This document shows, piece after piece, positions 8,581 through 16,690 of a stretch of 54,165 nucleotides of DNA. The DNA is taken from positions 1-54,165 of the forward strand of contig JANNYA010000045.1 in the NCBI GenBank assembly GCA_031409855.1. Reading direction: 5' to 3'. Position numbers and translations under genes: made by a program. Position 1 is the first letter of the stretch. Each line of letters starts with the position of its first letter. Below the pieces are notes generated by a model. It worked only from the letters and a program-made list of their open reading frames with translations, was not told where the DNA came from and did not search any database. This DNA comes from JANNYA01 sp031409855. Lineage in GTDB: Bacteria > Pseudomonadota > Gammaproteobacteria > Xanthomonadales > SZUA-5.

Positions 8581-8609
8581 AGTCAGATTAGACGCCATCA
8601 CCAATTCCG

Positions 8610-8957
8610 TCAAAACGGCAGCTTCAAACCGGGTGGCAGTCCCATGCCTGCCAAATCCAGGCCGCCCGCCATCGTTTTCATCTGCGATTCTTTTAACTCA
8701 TTGATTTTATTCGCGGCATCGTTGAACGCGGCCGCAATCAAATCCTCTGCCATTTCCGGGTCATCTTTCAATAAATTCCGATCCACCTCGACACGGCGTG
8801 CGGCATATTGGCCATTCACATAGACTTTCACCAAACCACCGCCCGCCTGCCCCACAACTTCCGTGCGCGCAAGCGTTTCTGCTTGCTTTTTGATTTGCTC
8901 CTGCATTTGCGCCTGCGTTTTCTGCAGCTGGCTCATCATTTCACTGACATTGAACAT
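8610..8957 (-). CDS. YbaB/EbfC nucleoid-associated protein
   Basis: Small dimeric DNA-binding protein of the YbaB fold. It shows a long N-terminal helix (MFNVSEMMSQLQKTQAQMQEQIKK), the GGGLVKVYVNGQ strand region and the DLIAAAFNDAANKI helix. ATG at 8957 is chosen because AGGTGAG lies at good spacing before it; a GTG at 8969 falls inside that ribosome-binding site. The product is 115 residues. In most bacteria it sits between dnaX and recR; here recR follows but dnaX does not precede. Confidence 0.92.
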   Translation of the reverse strand: MFNVSEMMSQLQKTQAQMQEQIKKQAETLARTEVVGQAGGGLVKVYVNGQYAARRVEVDRNLLKDDPEMAEDLIAAAFNDAANKINELKESQMKTMAGGLDLAGMGLPPGLKLPF

Positions 8958-9057
8958 TGATTTACTCACCTAAAAATGTTTGATACTGGCGGAAATTATA
9001 TGCTGATATAGCGTCGAAAATTACCCTTTAGGTTGCACCAAAACCAAGCTGAAATCT

Positions 9058-9396
9058 GTGAACCCAAACAAAGTTAACCGAGCAAACCTGAAAGCCCTGA
9101 CCGACCTGCCCAACATCGCCAAAGCCGGTGCCGGTGATTTATTAGCGCTGGGCTACTTGAAACCGAGTCAACTGATTGGCCAATGCCCGTTTGAAATGCA
9201 CGAGCGGCTTTGCGTACTCACCGCAACACGGCATGACCCCTGCGTGATCGATGTATTTATGTCGGTAACGCGCTTTATGGCGGGTGATGATCCGCAGCCT
9301 TGGTGGAAATACACGAAGGAAAGAAAACGCATTGTGCAAGAGAAGCAATCGTTAAATCAGTGCACCGGCTCGCGGGAGCAATTCAAACTGATGTGA
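9058..9396 (+). CDS. Helix-hairpin-helix protein of the Cdd1 type
   Basis: One hundred and twelve residues starting with GTG. The first half (LKALTDLPNIAKAGAGDLLALGY) is a helix-hairpin-helix element, followed by the conserved CPFEMHERLC and a D/Y-rich C-terminal part typical of the short 'pathogenicity locus'/Cdd1 family (PF11731, from memory). The family is presumed to bind DNA; its biological role is unknown. The gene is monocistronic and divergent from ybaB. Confidence 0.75.
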   Translation: MNPNKVNRANLKALTDLPNIAKAGAGDLLALGYLKPSQLIGQCPFEMHERLCVLTATRHDPCVIDVFMSVTRFMAGDDPQPWWKYTKERKRIVQEKQSLNQCTGSREQFKLM

Positions 9397-9445
9397 CCCG
9401 ATAATTTTCGATAATCCGAATTTGATGCGATGACGGTGCGCTAAA

Positions 9446-9570
9446 TTCGTCATTCCCGCATGCTTTTGGCGGGAATCTAGTGTGTTCATTTTGCGTTTCA
9501 CTCTTGCAACTAGTCCTGCTTTGCGCAAGAGCCGACTGGATCCCCGACTAAAACATTCGGGGATGACGAA
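9446..9570. repeat. MITE-like intergenic element with terminal inverted repeats
   Basis: A 125-base block bounded by TTCGTCATTCCCG and its near-perfect inverse CGGGGATGACGAA (one mismatch in 13). Each end carries its own hairpin: ATTCCCGC/GCGGGAAT at 9452-9476 and TCCCCGA/TCGGGGA at 9540-9562. The 'GTCATTCCCGC' style is common in dispersed non-coding repeats of proteobacteria. It has no coding capacity and lies between two + strand genes. Confidence 0.6.
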
Positions 9571-9667
9571 CCACATCAGTTTGAAACGCACCTCCGATAC
9601 GCTCTAATCCATTAGATATTCACAGCCGCTGGCTATAATCGCTGATTCTTCACTTGAGTTGCGCACC

Positions 9668-11134
9668 ATGATTGAAACCCAAAGCCGACGGCGATTTTTG
9701 AGTGCGGCAGTAACAACCACAGCTGCATTCGGTTCTTCAAGTGCACTATTTGCCTTGCTCAGTGGCTGTGGTCAATCCAGCACCGGCAGCGGCACCAAAC
9801 CAGACTCGCTAGCCAAGACCATCAGCACAGCGGGCACTAATTCATGGGCGCTGACGGAAACTATCGATGCGACTACCGGCAAGCCGCTGCTTAAGTTACC
9901 GCCCGGCTTTCGCTATTTTTCCTTCGGTTGGCAAGGTGAAGCATTGCAAGATGGCAGCTCCATGCCCTCAAGCGCTGATGGCATGGGTTTAGTCCACTAC
10001 GGCGCGGGCAAAGCGCGACTGATCCGCAATCAAGAAATTTGGGATGATCCGGGCGCTTTTGCGCATCTAGATCGCGCCTATGATTTGGGTGCAGGTGCTG
10101 GCACGGTAACGCTGGACGTCGATTTAGACGCCGGTAAGTTGCTGCAAGCGCGCGCTAGTTTGTCCGGCACCAATGCCAATTGCTCGGGTGGGACCACACC
10201 CTGGGGCAGTTGGCTTTCCGGGGAAGAACAAGTGGTTGCGGAGGGTGAAATTTTACTCGGCTTTGCTGGCACGCCGATGACGAAATTCCAAAAACCGCAT
10301 GGTTTCATGTTTGAAGTGCCGGGCTGGGGAATAGGTTCGAAGATGGCACAAGCGCCCGACGCCAGTTTTCGCCCGATCATCGAGATGGGCCAAATGCGCC
10401 ACGAGGCGGCGGCGGTGGACCCGGAAAGCGGCATTGTGTATTTGACAGAAGACAACAACCCCGCAGCCGGTTTCTATCGCTTTATTCCGCGCAAGCCCGG
10501 CGCCTTGAGCGAAGGCGGAAAGCTTGAAATGCTTGCCGTGCGCGGCACGCAAGAGTTACGCAAAGGCTTGAACGCACGTGCAGGCACGAAATTTAAAACG
10601 TATTGGGTCGCAATCAGCGATCCGACTAAGGCGCACAGCGATGCTCTGCGCGCCTCTAATGGTTGCTTTAACCAAGGGCTGGCACTCGGCGGCGCAAGCT
10701 TCAGCCGCTTAGAAGGTATTTACTGGCGCGCCGGGGAGATTTTCTTTACCTCCACCAACGGCGGCGATATCGCGCAAGGCCAAGTGTTTGTGTACCGGCC
10801 AAAATCGGAAGAGCTTGAGTTAGTTTATGAAAGCACCGATAAGTTCGTCATGACGTATCCAGACGCCATTGAAAACGGGCCAGCGGGCGGACACATCATT
10901 TGCCAAGATGGTGGCGGAGTATTCCCGCAAGTGCTGTATTTCTTGAGCCAACAAGGAAAAGTGACGCCGATTGCGCAAAACAATTTAGACGATCCAGAAG
11001 CCAGTCGCGCCGAATGGGCAGGCTGCGTGATGAGCCCGGACGGCAAATGGCTCTTTGCGAATATCTACACGCCAGGCTTTACCGTCGCCATCACCGGGCC
11101 GTTCGAGCAATGGGCGGCGGCAGTTCAAGCTTGA
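9668..11134 (+). CDS. PhoX-like (DUF839) Tat-exported lipoprotein
   Basis: Periplasmic protein of the alkaline phosphatase PhoX/DUF839 beta-propeller family. ATG at 9668 puts a twin-arginine motif SRRRFLS at residues 6-12 and a lipobox LSGC ending at C34, so it is probably folded in the cytoplasm, exported by Tat and lipid-anchored. Family blocks visible: CSGGTTPWGSWLSGEE, EAAAVDPESGIVYLTEDN, and the C-terminal WAGCVMSPDGKWLFANIYTP. Canonical PhoX enzymes use Ca and Fe to hydrolyse phosphoesters; whether this member is a phosphatase cannot be decided by reading. A TTG at 9659 also opens the frame but is less likely. Confidence 0.85.
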   Translation: MIETQSRRRFLSAAVTTTAAFGSSSALFALLSGCGQSSTGSGTKPDSLAKTISTAGTNSWALTETIDATTGKPLLKLPPGFRYFSFGWQGEALQDGSSMPSSADGMGLVHYGAGKARLIRNQEIWDDPGAFAHLDRAYDLGAGAGTVTLDVDLDAGKLLQARASLSGTNANCSGGTTPWGSWLSGEEQVVAEGEILLGFAGTPMTKFQKPHGFMFEVPGWGIGSKMAQAPDASFRPIIEMGQMRHEAAAVDPESGIVYLTEDNNPAAGFYRFIPRKPGALSEGGKLEMLAVRGTQELRKGLNARAGTKFKTYWVAISDPTKAHSDALRASNGCFNQGLALGGASFSRLEGIYWRAGEIFFTSTNGGDIAQGQVFVYRPKSEELELVYESTDKFVMTYPDAIENGPAGGHIICQDGGGVFPQVLYFLSQQGKVTPIAQNNLDDPEASRAEWAGCVMSPDGKWLFANIYTPGFTVAITGPFEQWAAAVQA

Positions 11135-11155
11135 GCTTGAGGCGATTGCTTCTCG

Positions 11156-11983
11156 CTACTTAACCTGCTCTTCCACCCGATAGCCACGCGCAATCAATGC
11201 TTCGCGCTTGCCGCCCGCGTATTTCAGCATCACGGTGTCAATCGCCGCGTACAAATCTTTCAAGTTAATTGGCTTAGCCAAATAGCTGTCGCTACCCGCG
11301 AGCGCGCCGCGAACTTTATCGAACGCCGATGCATGCGATGACAAAATCAGCACCGGTACGCGGGCGCGATCTGGGAACTCGTGCAAGCGCTTGATGAAGG
11401 TGTAGCCGTCCATACCCGGCATTTCAACATCAACCAAAAACAAATCGTAGGACTTGAGCTTGGCTTTGGTCAGTGCATGTTCGCCACTCGCGGCTTCTTC
11501 TGCAGAAAAACCCAAACGCTGCAGCGCGCCGGTAATTTGTTGGCGCACCGTGGCGCTATCGTCAATAACCAGCGCACTGATATTGCCTGTAGTGCGGCCA
11601 AACTTAGGCTCCGGCACCAATTTATGGTCGGGCAGTTGGCCGCCAGCAATGGCTGACTCATCCATCGCTTCTTCAAGCACGGGGCGTAATTTCGCGTAAA
11701 GATTGGCGCGCTCAATTTTGAAATTACTTTCGCCCGCCGTGCCGGAATCAGACACCCAAATCGTCACGGCGCCGGGCCATTGCTTACGCAAACGCAACAG
11801 CTCTGCCCTCGCCTCACTGCTGGCGGTGTCAATCACTACGGCATCACACGGGAAATCAATCCACTCCGATTGAAACGTAAAATCTGGGTGCTTCTTGATT
11901 TTTTCCGCCAACACCATGCCCATGCGCTTTGCTTGAATCATCGGAAAACCAATGATTGCGACATTCCAGTTTTTAGTCGCCAT
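11156..11983 (-). CDS. Two-domain response regulator (pseudo-receiver plus receiver)
   Basis: The C-terminal half is a complete CheY-like receiver: D141/D142 (LVIDDSATVR), D185 in VDVEMPGMDG, and K237 in YLAKPINL. The first 120 residues have alternating beta/alpha segments (NVAIIGF, DAVVIDTASS, VTIWVSDSG) and look like a degenerate receiver without the full acidic pocket. There is no DNA-binding or enzymatic output, so it probably acts by protein contact, as with PilG/PilH-type regulators. It stands alone, convergent with the PhoX-like gene. Confidence 0.8.
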   Translation of the reverse strand: MATKNWNVAIIGFPMIQAKRMGMVLAEKIKKHPDFTFQSEWIDFPCDAVVIDTASSEARAELLRLRKQWPGAVTIWVSDSGTAGESNFKIERANLYAKLRPVLEEAMDESAIAGGQLPDHKLVPEPKFGRTTGNISALVIDDSATVRQQITGALQRLGFSAEEAASGEHALTKAKLKSYDLFLVDVEMPGMDGYTFIKRLHEFPDRARVPVLILSSHASAFDKVRGALAGSDSYLAKPINLKDLYAAIDTVMLKYAGGKREALIARGYRVEEQVK

Positions 11984-12100
11984 GGCCTGCTCTAGTATTT
12001 ACTCGGGAGGTGAGCATAGCTGGGAAGACGGGCAGAGTCATTGCACATTAATAAAACTTCGTTGTCGCTTGGCAACTTTTACACCTGATTCAACTGCGTT

Positions 12101-12132
12101 TGGCCCCTGAACGACGAAGCACTCAGGGGCCA
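12101..12132. terminator. Ten-base perfect stem-loop
   Basis: TGGCCCCTGA at 12101-12110 pairs with TCAGGGGCCA at 12123-12132, with a 12-base loop. It sits between the end of the slipin gene and the regulator gene, both on the minus strand. The plus-strand exit runs into TTTCTATAA and the minus-strand exit has no T-run, so termination is plausible but not canonical. Confidence 0.5.
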
Positions 12133-12162
12133 TTTCTATAAATCCATTCCTCGCATAAAAAC

Positions 12163-13320
12163 TCACGCCGCCTTCAAGCTAATCAGCTGCTTCATCAGAC
12201 CATCAATGCCGCCGAACACGGTCAAGCTGCCAATTTTCTCGGACACCTTTTCCAGCGCTTCCAGCTCTTTCAAACGCAGCAAAATCGGGCTTTCTTCCAT
12301 TAGTTTTGCGGTGTTCAGCAAACTTCTAGTGGCGGCGGTTTCTTCGCGACGTCTGATCACATTGGCAAGTGCGGCCTTTTCGGCGTGCACCACTTGATTG
12401 AGCAACTCTTTCATCTCACCCGGTAAAATCAAGTCTTTCACACCGACACTGATCAAGCTGATGCCAAATGCCGCGATTTTTGCCGCCGCCTGTTCGAAAA
12501 TCACGCCATCCAATTGCTGCTTATTTGCCAACAGCTCATCCAAAGTGCGGGTGCCGATCGCCGTTCTTAAAGCAAACTGCAGCTCGCGATACAGCGCCTC
12601 TTTGAAATCAACCACATCCGACTTGGCAGCTCGCGCATCCACAACCTTCCAGCTAGCACTTAAGTTCACGCGCAAACTCAACTTATCGCGCGTCAGAATT
12701 TCCTGACCGCTAACTTCACTGGCCTGTGCCCGGGTATCAATGACATCAATTTGCACCTGCCGTGCGGACTTCCAAAATCCGTAGCTGCCGGGCGTCATCA
12801 GCTCGACAAATTTGCCGTCGATGCTCAACACGCCCAGCTCATGCGTGGCAATCACTTTCAGCGTGCAATAGCGCGCCACATCCTGTGCTAAAGCGCTGCC
12901 CGTCGTCGCCGCCAGCATCATGCGCACTATTTCAGGCACAATCACCGGCTGGCTCAACGCCAGCAACTCCACCCGCACCGGCACAGAAATTTTCCAGTAC
13001 AGCGCGCGTGCGCCCGGCGGTAAAAGCGCGCTCAAACGATTTTGCTTATAGACCATGCCCATCTGATCCGGCGCTACATCCACGGCGTCAATATGTTCGG
13101 CCAAAACGCTGCGCGTCGTTGCATCCGCCGCACGCAAATGACTTTCCACATTCGCAAGTTTCACCTCAGGCTCTGACACATCAACAATTTGATATTCAGT
13201 GCGGCCAGAGGCGAAAAAGCGCGAAATGACGCCAGGGCCAGTGATGCTGACGATACGACCATCGCGATATTCGATCGCGCGTTGAAAAGGGGTGACAGTG
13301 ATGCGTTTGAAGCCGAACAT
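12163..13320 (-). CDS. Slipin/SPFH (band 7) family protein
   Basis: SPFH-domain scaffold protein, 385 residues. ATG at 13320 is fixed by the strong ribosome-binding site AGGAGA just upstream; the frame is open further, to 13548, but that part is not family-like. The protein shows two related segments (IEYRDGRIVSITGPGVISRF near the start, and VLSIDGKFVELMTPGSYGFW), then the SPFH core (RDKLSLRVNLSASWKV, EALYRELQFALRTAIGTRTLDELL, AAFGISLISVGVKDLILPGEM) and a coiled C-terminal tail. No membrane helix is obvious, unlike classic stomatins. Slipins organise membrane microdomains or regulate proteases; no partner NfeD gene is adjacent. Confidence 0.88.
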   Translation of the reverse strand: MFGFKRITVTPFQRAIEYRDGRIVSITGPGVISRFFASGRTEYQIVDVSEPEVKLANVESHLRAADATTRSVLAEHIDAVDVAPDQMGMVYKQNRLSALLPPGARALYWKISVPVRVELLALSQPVIVPEIVRMMLAATTGSALAQDVARYCTLKVIATHELGVLSIDGKFVELMTPGSYGFWKSARQVQIDVIDTRAQASEVSGQEILTRDKLSLRVNLSASWKVVDARAAKSDVVDFKEALYRELQFALRTAIGTRTLDELLANKQQLDGVIFEQAAAKIAAFGISLISVGVKDLILPGEMKELLNQVVHAEKAALANVIRRREETAATRSLLNTAKLMEESPILLRLKELEALEKVSEKIGSLTVFGGIDGLMKQLISLKAA

Positions 13321-13661
13321 TGGAATTCTCCTGGGTTTTTTATGTTTGATTTGGGGTTGTGGCCTGCGGGAATGGTTGGTTAAGTTGCGAAATTGAATAG
13401 ATTGAACTTGCCCCACGTGAAAGCTGCGGGCGACAGCGGTGCTGCGGGCGGATGCAGTGCCTAGTCGTAATGCCGCGCTCAAAAAAGCAAACGTGGCATT
13501 TTCGATTTCAGTATTTGCAGCACACCCGCACCTAAAGCTGTGGCACAAGCGCTACCGACGTGGCGTTTGAGTGCGATGTTTTGCGCTGCAAACACCCGTT
13601 TTTTGTAAACGAACGGGGCAAATCCAGTGCTTAGACTTGCGCCTAAGCGGGGTAGTACAAA
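13321..13661. other. Gap upstream of slipin with no recognised gene
   Basis: About 340 bases between the slipin start and the tRNA-like sequences. It contains the slipin ribosome-binding site at its left edge and a small hairpin GCTTAG/CTAAGC near 13630-13649. Short open frames exist on both strands, but none resembles a protein I recognise. Confidence 0.5.
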
Positions 13662-13677
13662 CCGCGTTTTACCGCGG
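13662..13677 (-). terminator. Possible terminator after the tRNA-like gene
   Basis: CCGCG/CGCGG stem with a six-base loop, followed on the minus strand by TTTGT. It overlaps the 3' acceptor end of the tRNA-like sequence by two bases. Weak. Confidence 0.3.
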
Positions 13678-13747
13678 GAACGGCAGGATTCGAACCTGCT
13701 ACAGGCCAATTAATAGTTGGTTGCTCTACCGGATGAGCTACGTTGTT
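13676..13747 (-). tRNA. Degenerate tRNA-like gene, anticodon loop CTATTAA
   Basis: The minus strand folds as a tRNA: D-stem GCTC/GAGC with an 8-base GG-containing loop, anticodon arm CCAA-CTATTAA-TTGG, five-base variable region, and a perfect T-arm GCAGG-TTCGAAT-CCTGC. The anticodon by position would be ATT (Asn codon AAT), whereas normal bacterial tRNA-Asn has GTT. The acceptor stem pairs only four of seven positions: the 5' strand is AACAACG against CGTTCCC. No CCA is encoded. It is therefore either a decayed tRNA or an unusual one. It follows a second tRNA-like fragment in tandem. Confidence 0.5.
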
Positions 13748-13748
13748 A

Positions 13749-13795
13749 GGTGGCCCGCACGAGACTCGAACTCGCGTATGCACCATGCACGGGCC
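13749..13795 (-). other. tRNA minihelix: acceptor stem plus T-arm only
   Basis: On the minus strand, GGCCCGT at the 5' end pairs fully with GCGGGCC at the 3' end (seven pairs, one of them G-T), and between them is a good T-arm GCGAG-TTCGAGT-CTCGT. Only 13 bases, themselves a TGCA/TGCA hairpin, replace the whole D and anticodon arms. The 3' end reads ACCT, one base off ACCA. At about 47 bases it cannot decode a codon. It may be a deletion relic of a tRNA, an attachment-site remnant, or a functional minihelix. Confidence 0.5.
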
Positions 13796-14081
13796 GCTAT
13801 TGAAGGCAACACTAATAGGTACGCGGGACACCAAAAGCACCGCGCCAGCCCGTCAAACAGAAACGGGATTCGTTGATCAGCACTACGATTTCAATTCTTT
13901 ATTGCGCCTTAGCGCGATGTTTTTGTTTTGCCTGCGAATTTAGATAAGCAGACTTTGCATGGAGCGTGCCAGCGGGTTTTTCGCCGATTTCGCGACGATT
14001 TTGATCTATTTTTATAAATAACGCGTAATTTGGCGCAATTTATGGGCGAGGCACCTGCAGTCGAACGGTGCGTGCCACGCG
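13796..14081. other. Non-coding region upstream of the tRNA-like pair
   Basis: No recognised gene. On the minus strand TTGACG (13851-13856) could be a -35 element for the tRNA-like transcripts, but no convincing -10 follows. A GCACC/GGTGC hairpin at 14051-14071 lies just after the stop of the next gene and could act at its 3' end. The DNA between 13860 and 14045 is AT-rich. Confidence 0.4.
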
Positions 14082-14846
14082 CTACTCAAAATAAATCGAA
14101 ACACCGAATCCGCCGATAACATCCGGGCTGTCCGAATTTAGCCCGAAATTGGCCGATGCATCCAATTGCACGGTGGGTGTCGCCATCCAAGTCAGCCCGG
14201 CACCGGCGACGCTGCTATTGGGTGCGCTGGCGTTGCTGAAAAATCCGGCTTCGACATAGGCACCGAGGGTCTCGGTTAACGCAAAGCTTAGGCTCGGCGA
14301 GATCGCAACCGAATTTTCACCTGCCAAATTGGTCGCGTTGACGTAAAAACCGGCGGTGTAGTCATTCGCCAGATCCAGTGCAAGTGCTACGCCTAAGTCA
14401 ACTTGCTGGGCATTATTGCTAAACACGGCATCGCCAGTATCGAAGGTAATGCTGCCCAACGTCGCCCAGGAAAATGTTTCAGACGAGGACGGCAACGCGA
14501 CCTTAAAGCCTAAACGCGTATCACCTGCGCCGCGTTCGGTGAGCGAATTGCCAGCGGTTTTAAGCTCCAGCTGATTGAATAGTGCCGTGGCGAGCTGCAA
14601 TTCCACGCCATCAAACAAACCCACCCGGATATTGCTGCCGGCCGAATACAACGATGTTTCAATGCCACCGTCGCTGCTGCGGGTAAAATCTGGCAAGCCT
14701 TGCTCGAATGAAAATGCAGCGCGGGGCACGATGTCGGTGGCAAAGGCGATACCTGGCCGGTCGAAAGCGGGGGTATCAGCGGCTGCGGGTAGTGCAAAGC
14801 TCAGCGAGATCGTTGCAAAGGACAATAAAGCAGTAGGAAATTTCAT
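14082..14846 (-). CDS. Outer-membrane transporter-like protein (Phenol_MetA_deg type)
   Basis: Predicted beta-barrel of 254 residues. ATG at 14846 gives a clean signal peptide (MKFPTALLSFATISLSFALPAAA, cleaved before DTPAF); the longer form starting with TTG at 14885 is less likely. The mature part has alternating aromatic/aliphatic strands (GVELQLATALFNQLEL, TRLGFKVALPS, YTAGFYVNATNLAG) and ends in a C-terminal aromatic IYFE, near the usual terminal F signal for barrel assembly. It resembles the PF13557 family by overall layout. The substrate is unknown. It is last in a run of four minus-strand envelope genes. Confidence 0.65.
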   Translation of the reverse strand: MKFPTALLSFATISLSFALPAAADTPAFDRPGIAFATDIVPRAAFSFEQGLPDFTRSSDGGIETSLYSAGSNIRVGLFDGVELQLATALFNQLELKTAGNSLTERGAGDTRLGFKVALPSSSETFSWATLGSITFDTGDAVFSNNAQQVDLGVALALDLANDYTAGFYVNATNLAGENSVAISPSLSFALTETLGAYVEAGFFSNASAPNSSVAGAGLTWMATPTVQLDASANFGLNSDSPDVIGGFGVSIYFE

Positions 14847-14888
14847 GCGGTTCGAGTCTATGAAAGGATAAGGGCTATTGGGCAAGCA

Positions 14889-15704
14889 TTAAAGTGAGCG
14901 AGTCCGTCCACCATCGACCGGCAAATTGACACCGGTAATGTAGCTAGCGGCATCGGAGGCCAAGAATGCTACAGCGGCGGCAATTTCAGCGCTGCTGGCA
15001 AAGCGGCGCATGGGTACTTCAGCTTTTAAAGCGGCTTCTACTGCATCAATGGCATTACCTGATTTTTGCATTCGCCCACTGATAATCGCGTCCAAACGCG
15101 CAGTCTGGGTAAAGCCGGGCAAGACGTTATTGACGGTAATGCCATCGTTTGCCACCTCTGCCGCCAAAGTCTTTGCCCATGCGGCAACGGCAGCGCGCAC
15201 GGTGTTGGAGACGCCCAAGTCTTTCAGCGGCTCTTTCACCGAGGTCGAAATAACGCTGACAATCCGACCAAACTGACGCGCGCGCATGCCCGGCAACAAA
15301 AGCGTTGCAATCGTATGCCCTGCCAATAAATGCTGCTGGAACGCGCTTAAAAATTGCGCGCAGCTGGCGCTGGCAATCGGCCCGGCGGGTGGGCCGCCGG
15401 TGTTATTGATGAAAATATCAATCGCGCCGCCGCTCGCTAACTCGGCACGAATAGCGGCGTCCAGCGCAGCTAAATCTGCCATATCAACGGCAATGCTTTT
15501 GTGCTTCAGCCGCAAATTTTCGTTCGGCAATGCCGCAAGCATAAGATCCAGGCTGCTTTGCGTGCGTGACAGCGCGATCACCTCAACTCCCGCCTGCGCT
15601 AACGCGTGCGCACAGGCCGCACCAATCCCGGCACTGGCACCGCAAACTAGGGCGCGCCGTGTTGGCTTGTTGGGTGCTTTTGTATCCATGCTTTGTGCGC
15701 TCAT
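14889..15704 (-). CDS. SDR-family oxidoreductase with altered catalytic residues
   Basis: Rossmann-fold short-chain dehydrogenase/reductase, 271 residues. The cofactor motif CGASAGIGAACAHALA and INNTGG are clear. Where classical members have S...YxxxK, this one reads STS followed by SNTVR, i.e. serine and arginine in place of the catalytic tyrosine and lysine. The downstream NDGITVNNVLPG and C-terminal YITGVNLPVDGG are normal. Such non-classical members exist and may bind substrate differently. ATG at 15704 overlaps the stop of the preceding gene by ATGA, so the two are co-translated. Confidence 0.85.
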   Translation of the reverse strand: MSAQSMDTKAPNKPTRRALVCGASAGIGAACAHALAQAGVEVIALSRTQSSLDLMLAALPNENLRLKHKSIAVDMADLAALDAAIRAELASGGAIDIFINNTGGPPAGPIASASCAQFLSAFQQHLLAGHTIATLLLPGMRARQFGRIVSVISTSVKEPLKDLGVSNTVRAAVAAWAKTLAAEVANDGITVNNVLPGFTQTARLDAIISGRMQKSGNAIDAVEAALKAEVPMRRFASSAEIAAAVAFLASDAASYITGVNLPVDGGRTRSL

Positions 15705-16690
15705 TGGGCTGACTTGGTATGGGTAACTTTTTCTGGTGCTGGCGTTGGCACGGCGCGGGTAAATCGCCACAGCGGCCCGGGCACTTTTTCACCACCCACA
15801 TAAAGCGTTTTACAATCCCGCGTCAGGGTAATGGCCTCGGCCTGAAACATCGGCGGCAGCGGCAACAGCTGTGGCTTTTGCCCGACTAAGGCGCTGGCCC
15901 AACTTTCACTATTGGCCTTGTGATAGCGATACACCGATGCATAGGTCAGCAGCAGCAACTCATTGCCATCACAGCCCATCACCGCACCCGTGGGCTGCGA
16001 GCCGAAACGCACGGCATTACGTGCGTCAGGGGAATTTTGATCATTCACCGGGATGCCTTCCAAAGTGGCAATGCGTTCTGCTGTTTGTACTTCGTTTGAG
16101 CTAGGCTGCAAAGGCACACGATACAAAATCGGCGGCAGTACGCGCTTTATGACGATGTAAAGATAGCCGCGCTTCGCATCAACCGCCAAGCTTTCGGCAT
16201 CATGCGCACCGTCAGGGTAACGAAATCGAATCGTCCAATCGGGGCCAGCGGCTTTGCGGCCTGCGACATCGGGCACGATATAAATTTTGTGATCGTTTTT
16301 AACGGCTGCGTTGTCACCGATGTCTGCAACCGCAACATAGTGCAGCCGCACGCGCCCGGGTGGCTTTAAGCTAAAGCTGGCCAAGTCCTCAATGTCGATA
16401 TTTTCGACGTTCTCGAGCTTAAGTTGCGCAACAATTTTGCCTTTTTGATCGATTTGCCAAAGCACGGGAGCCTGACCGCCGTCATTGATTGCCCAAAACC
16501 GATTCTTGCGCCGCGCCGACGCCATGCCGGAAAACTCGACTAAACGCACGTCGGTCATCAACCCGGCAAGGCGGGGGGTTGCAAATGTACTCGCTTGCGC
16601 CGAGGCGTCAGCGCTTGATGCGCTAGACAAAACCATGCTGCCAAGAGCCAAAGCGAATGCCACCAGAAAAAGCTTGCATTGAGCAACCAT
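15701..16690 (-). CDS. Secreted beta-propeller-like protein of unknown function
   Basis: About 329 residues with an N-terminal signal peptide (VAQCKLFLVAFALALGSMVLSSASS). The mature part has repeated strand-turn blades (FSGMASARRKNRFWAINDGG, NIDIEDLASF, YVAVADIGDNAA, AESLAVDAKRGYLYIV, GAVMGCDGNELLLLTY, AEAITLTRDCKTLYVGGE), pointing to a propeller of the esterase-like/SMP-30-like kind. It starts at ATG 16690 inside the TGATG junction with the transglutaminase gene and behind a GGAAGGGAAG ribosome-binding site. Function unknown; co-transcription with a transglutaminase suggests an envelope role. Confidence 0.7.
   Translation of the reverse strand: MVAQCKLFLVAFALALGSMVLSSASSADASAQASTFATPRLAGLMTDVRLVEFSGMASARRKNRFWAINDGGQAPVLWQIDQKGKIVAQLKLENVENIDIEDLASFSLKPPGRVRLHYVAVADIGDNAAVKNDHKIYIVPDVAGRKAAGPDWTIRFRYPDGAHDAESLAVDAKRGYLYIVIKRVLPPILYRVPLQPSSNEVQTAERIATLEGIPVNDQNSPDARNAVRFGSQPTGAVMGCDGNELLLLTYASVYRYHKANSESWASALVGQKPQLLPLPPMFQAEAITLTRDCKTLYVGGEKVPGPLWRFTRAVPTPAPEKVTHTKSAQ

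Noticed and set aside
12061..12084. Second terminator hairpin GTTGTC/GGCAAC followed by TTTT on the + strand
   Set aside because: No + strand gene precedes it, and the six-base stem includes a G-T pair; too weak to annotate.
14051..14071. A third tRNA T-arm fragment (GCACC-loop-GGTGC with TTCGACT)
   Set aside because: The loop is 11 bases instead of seven and no acceptor stem can be drawn; it is more likely a hairpin after the transporter-like gene.
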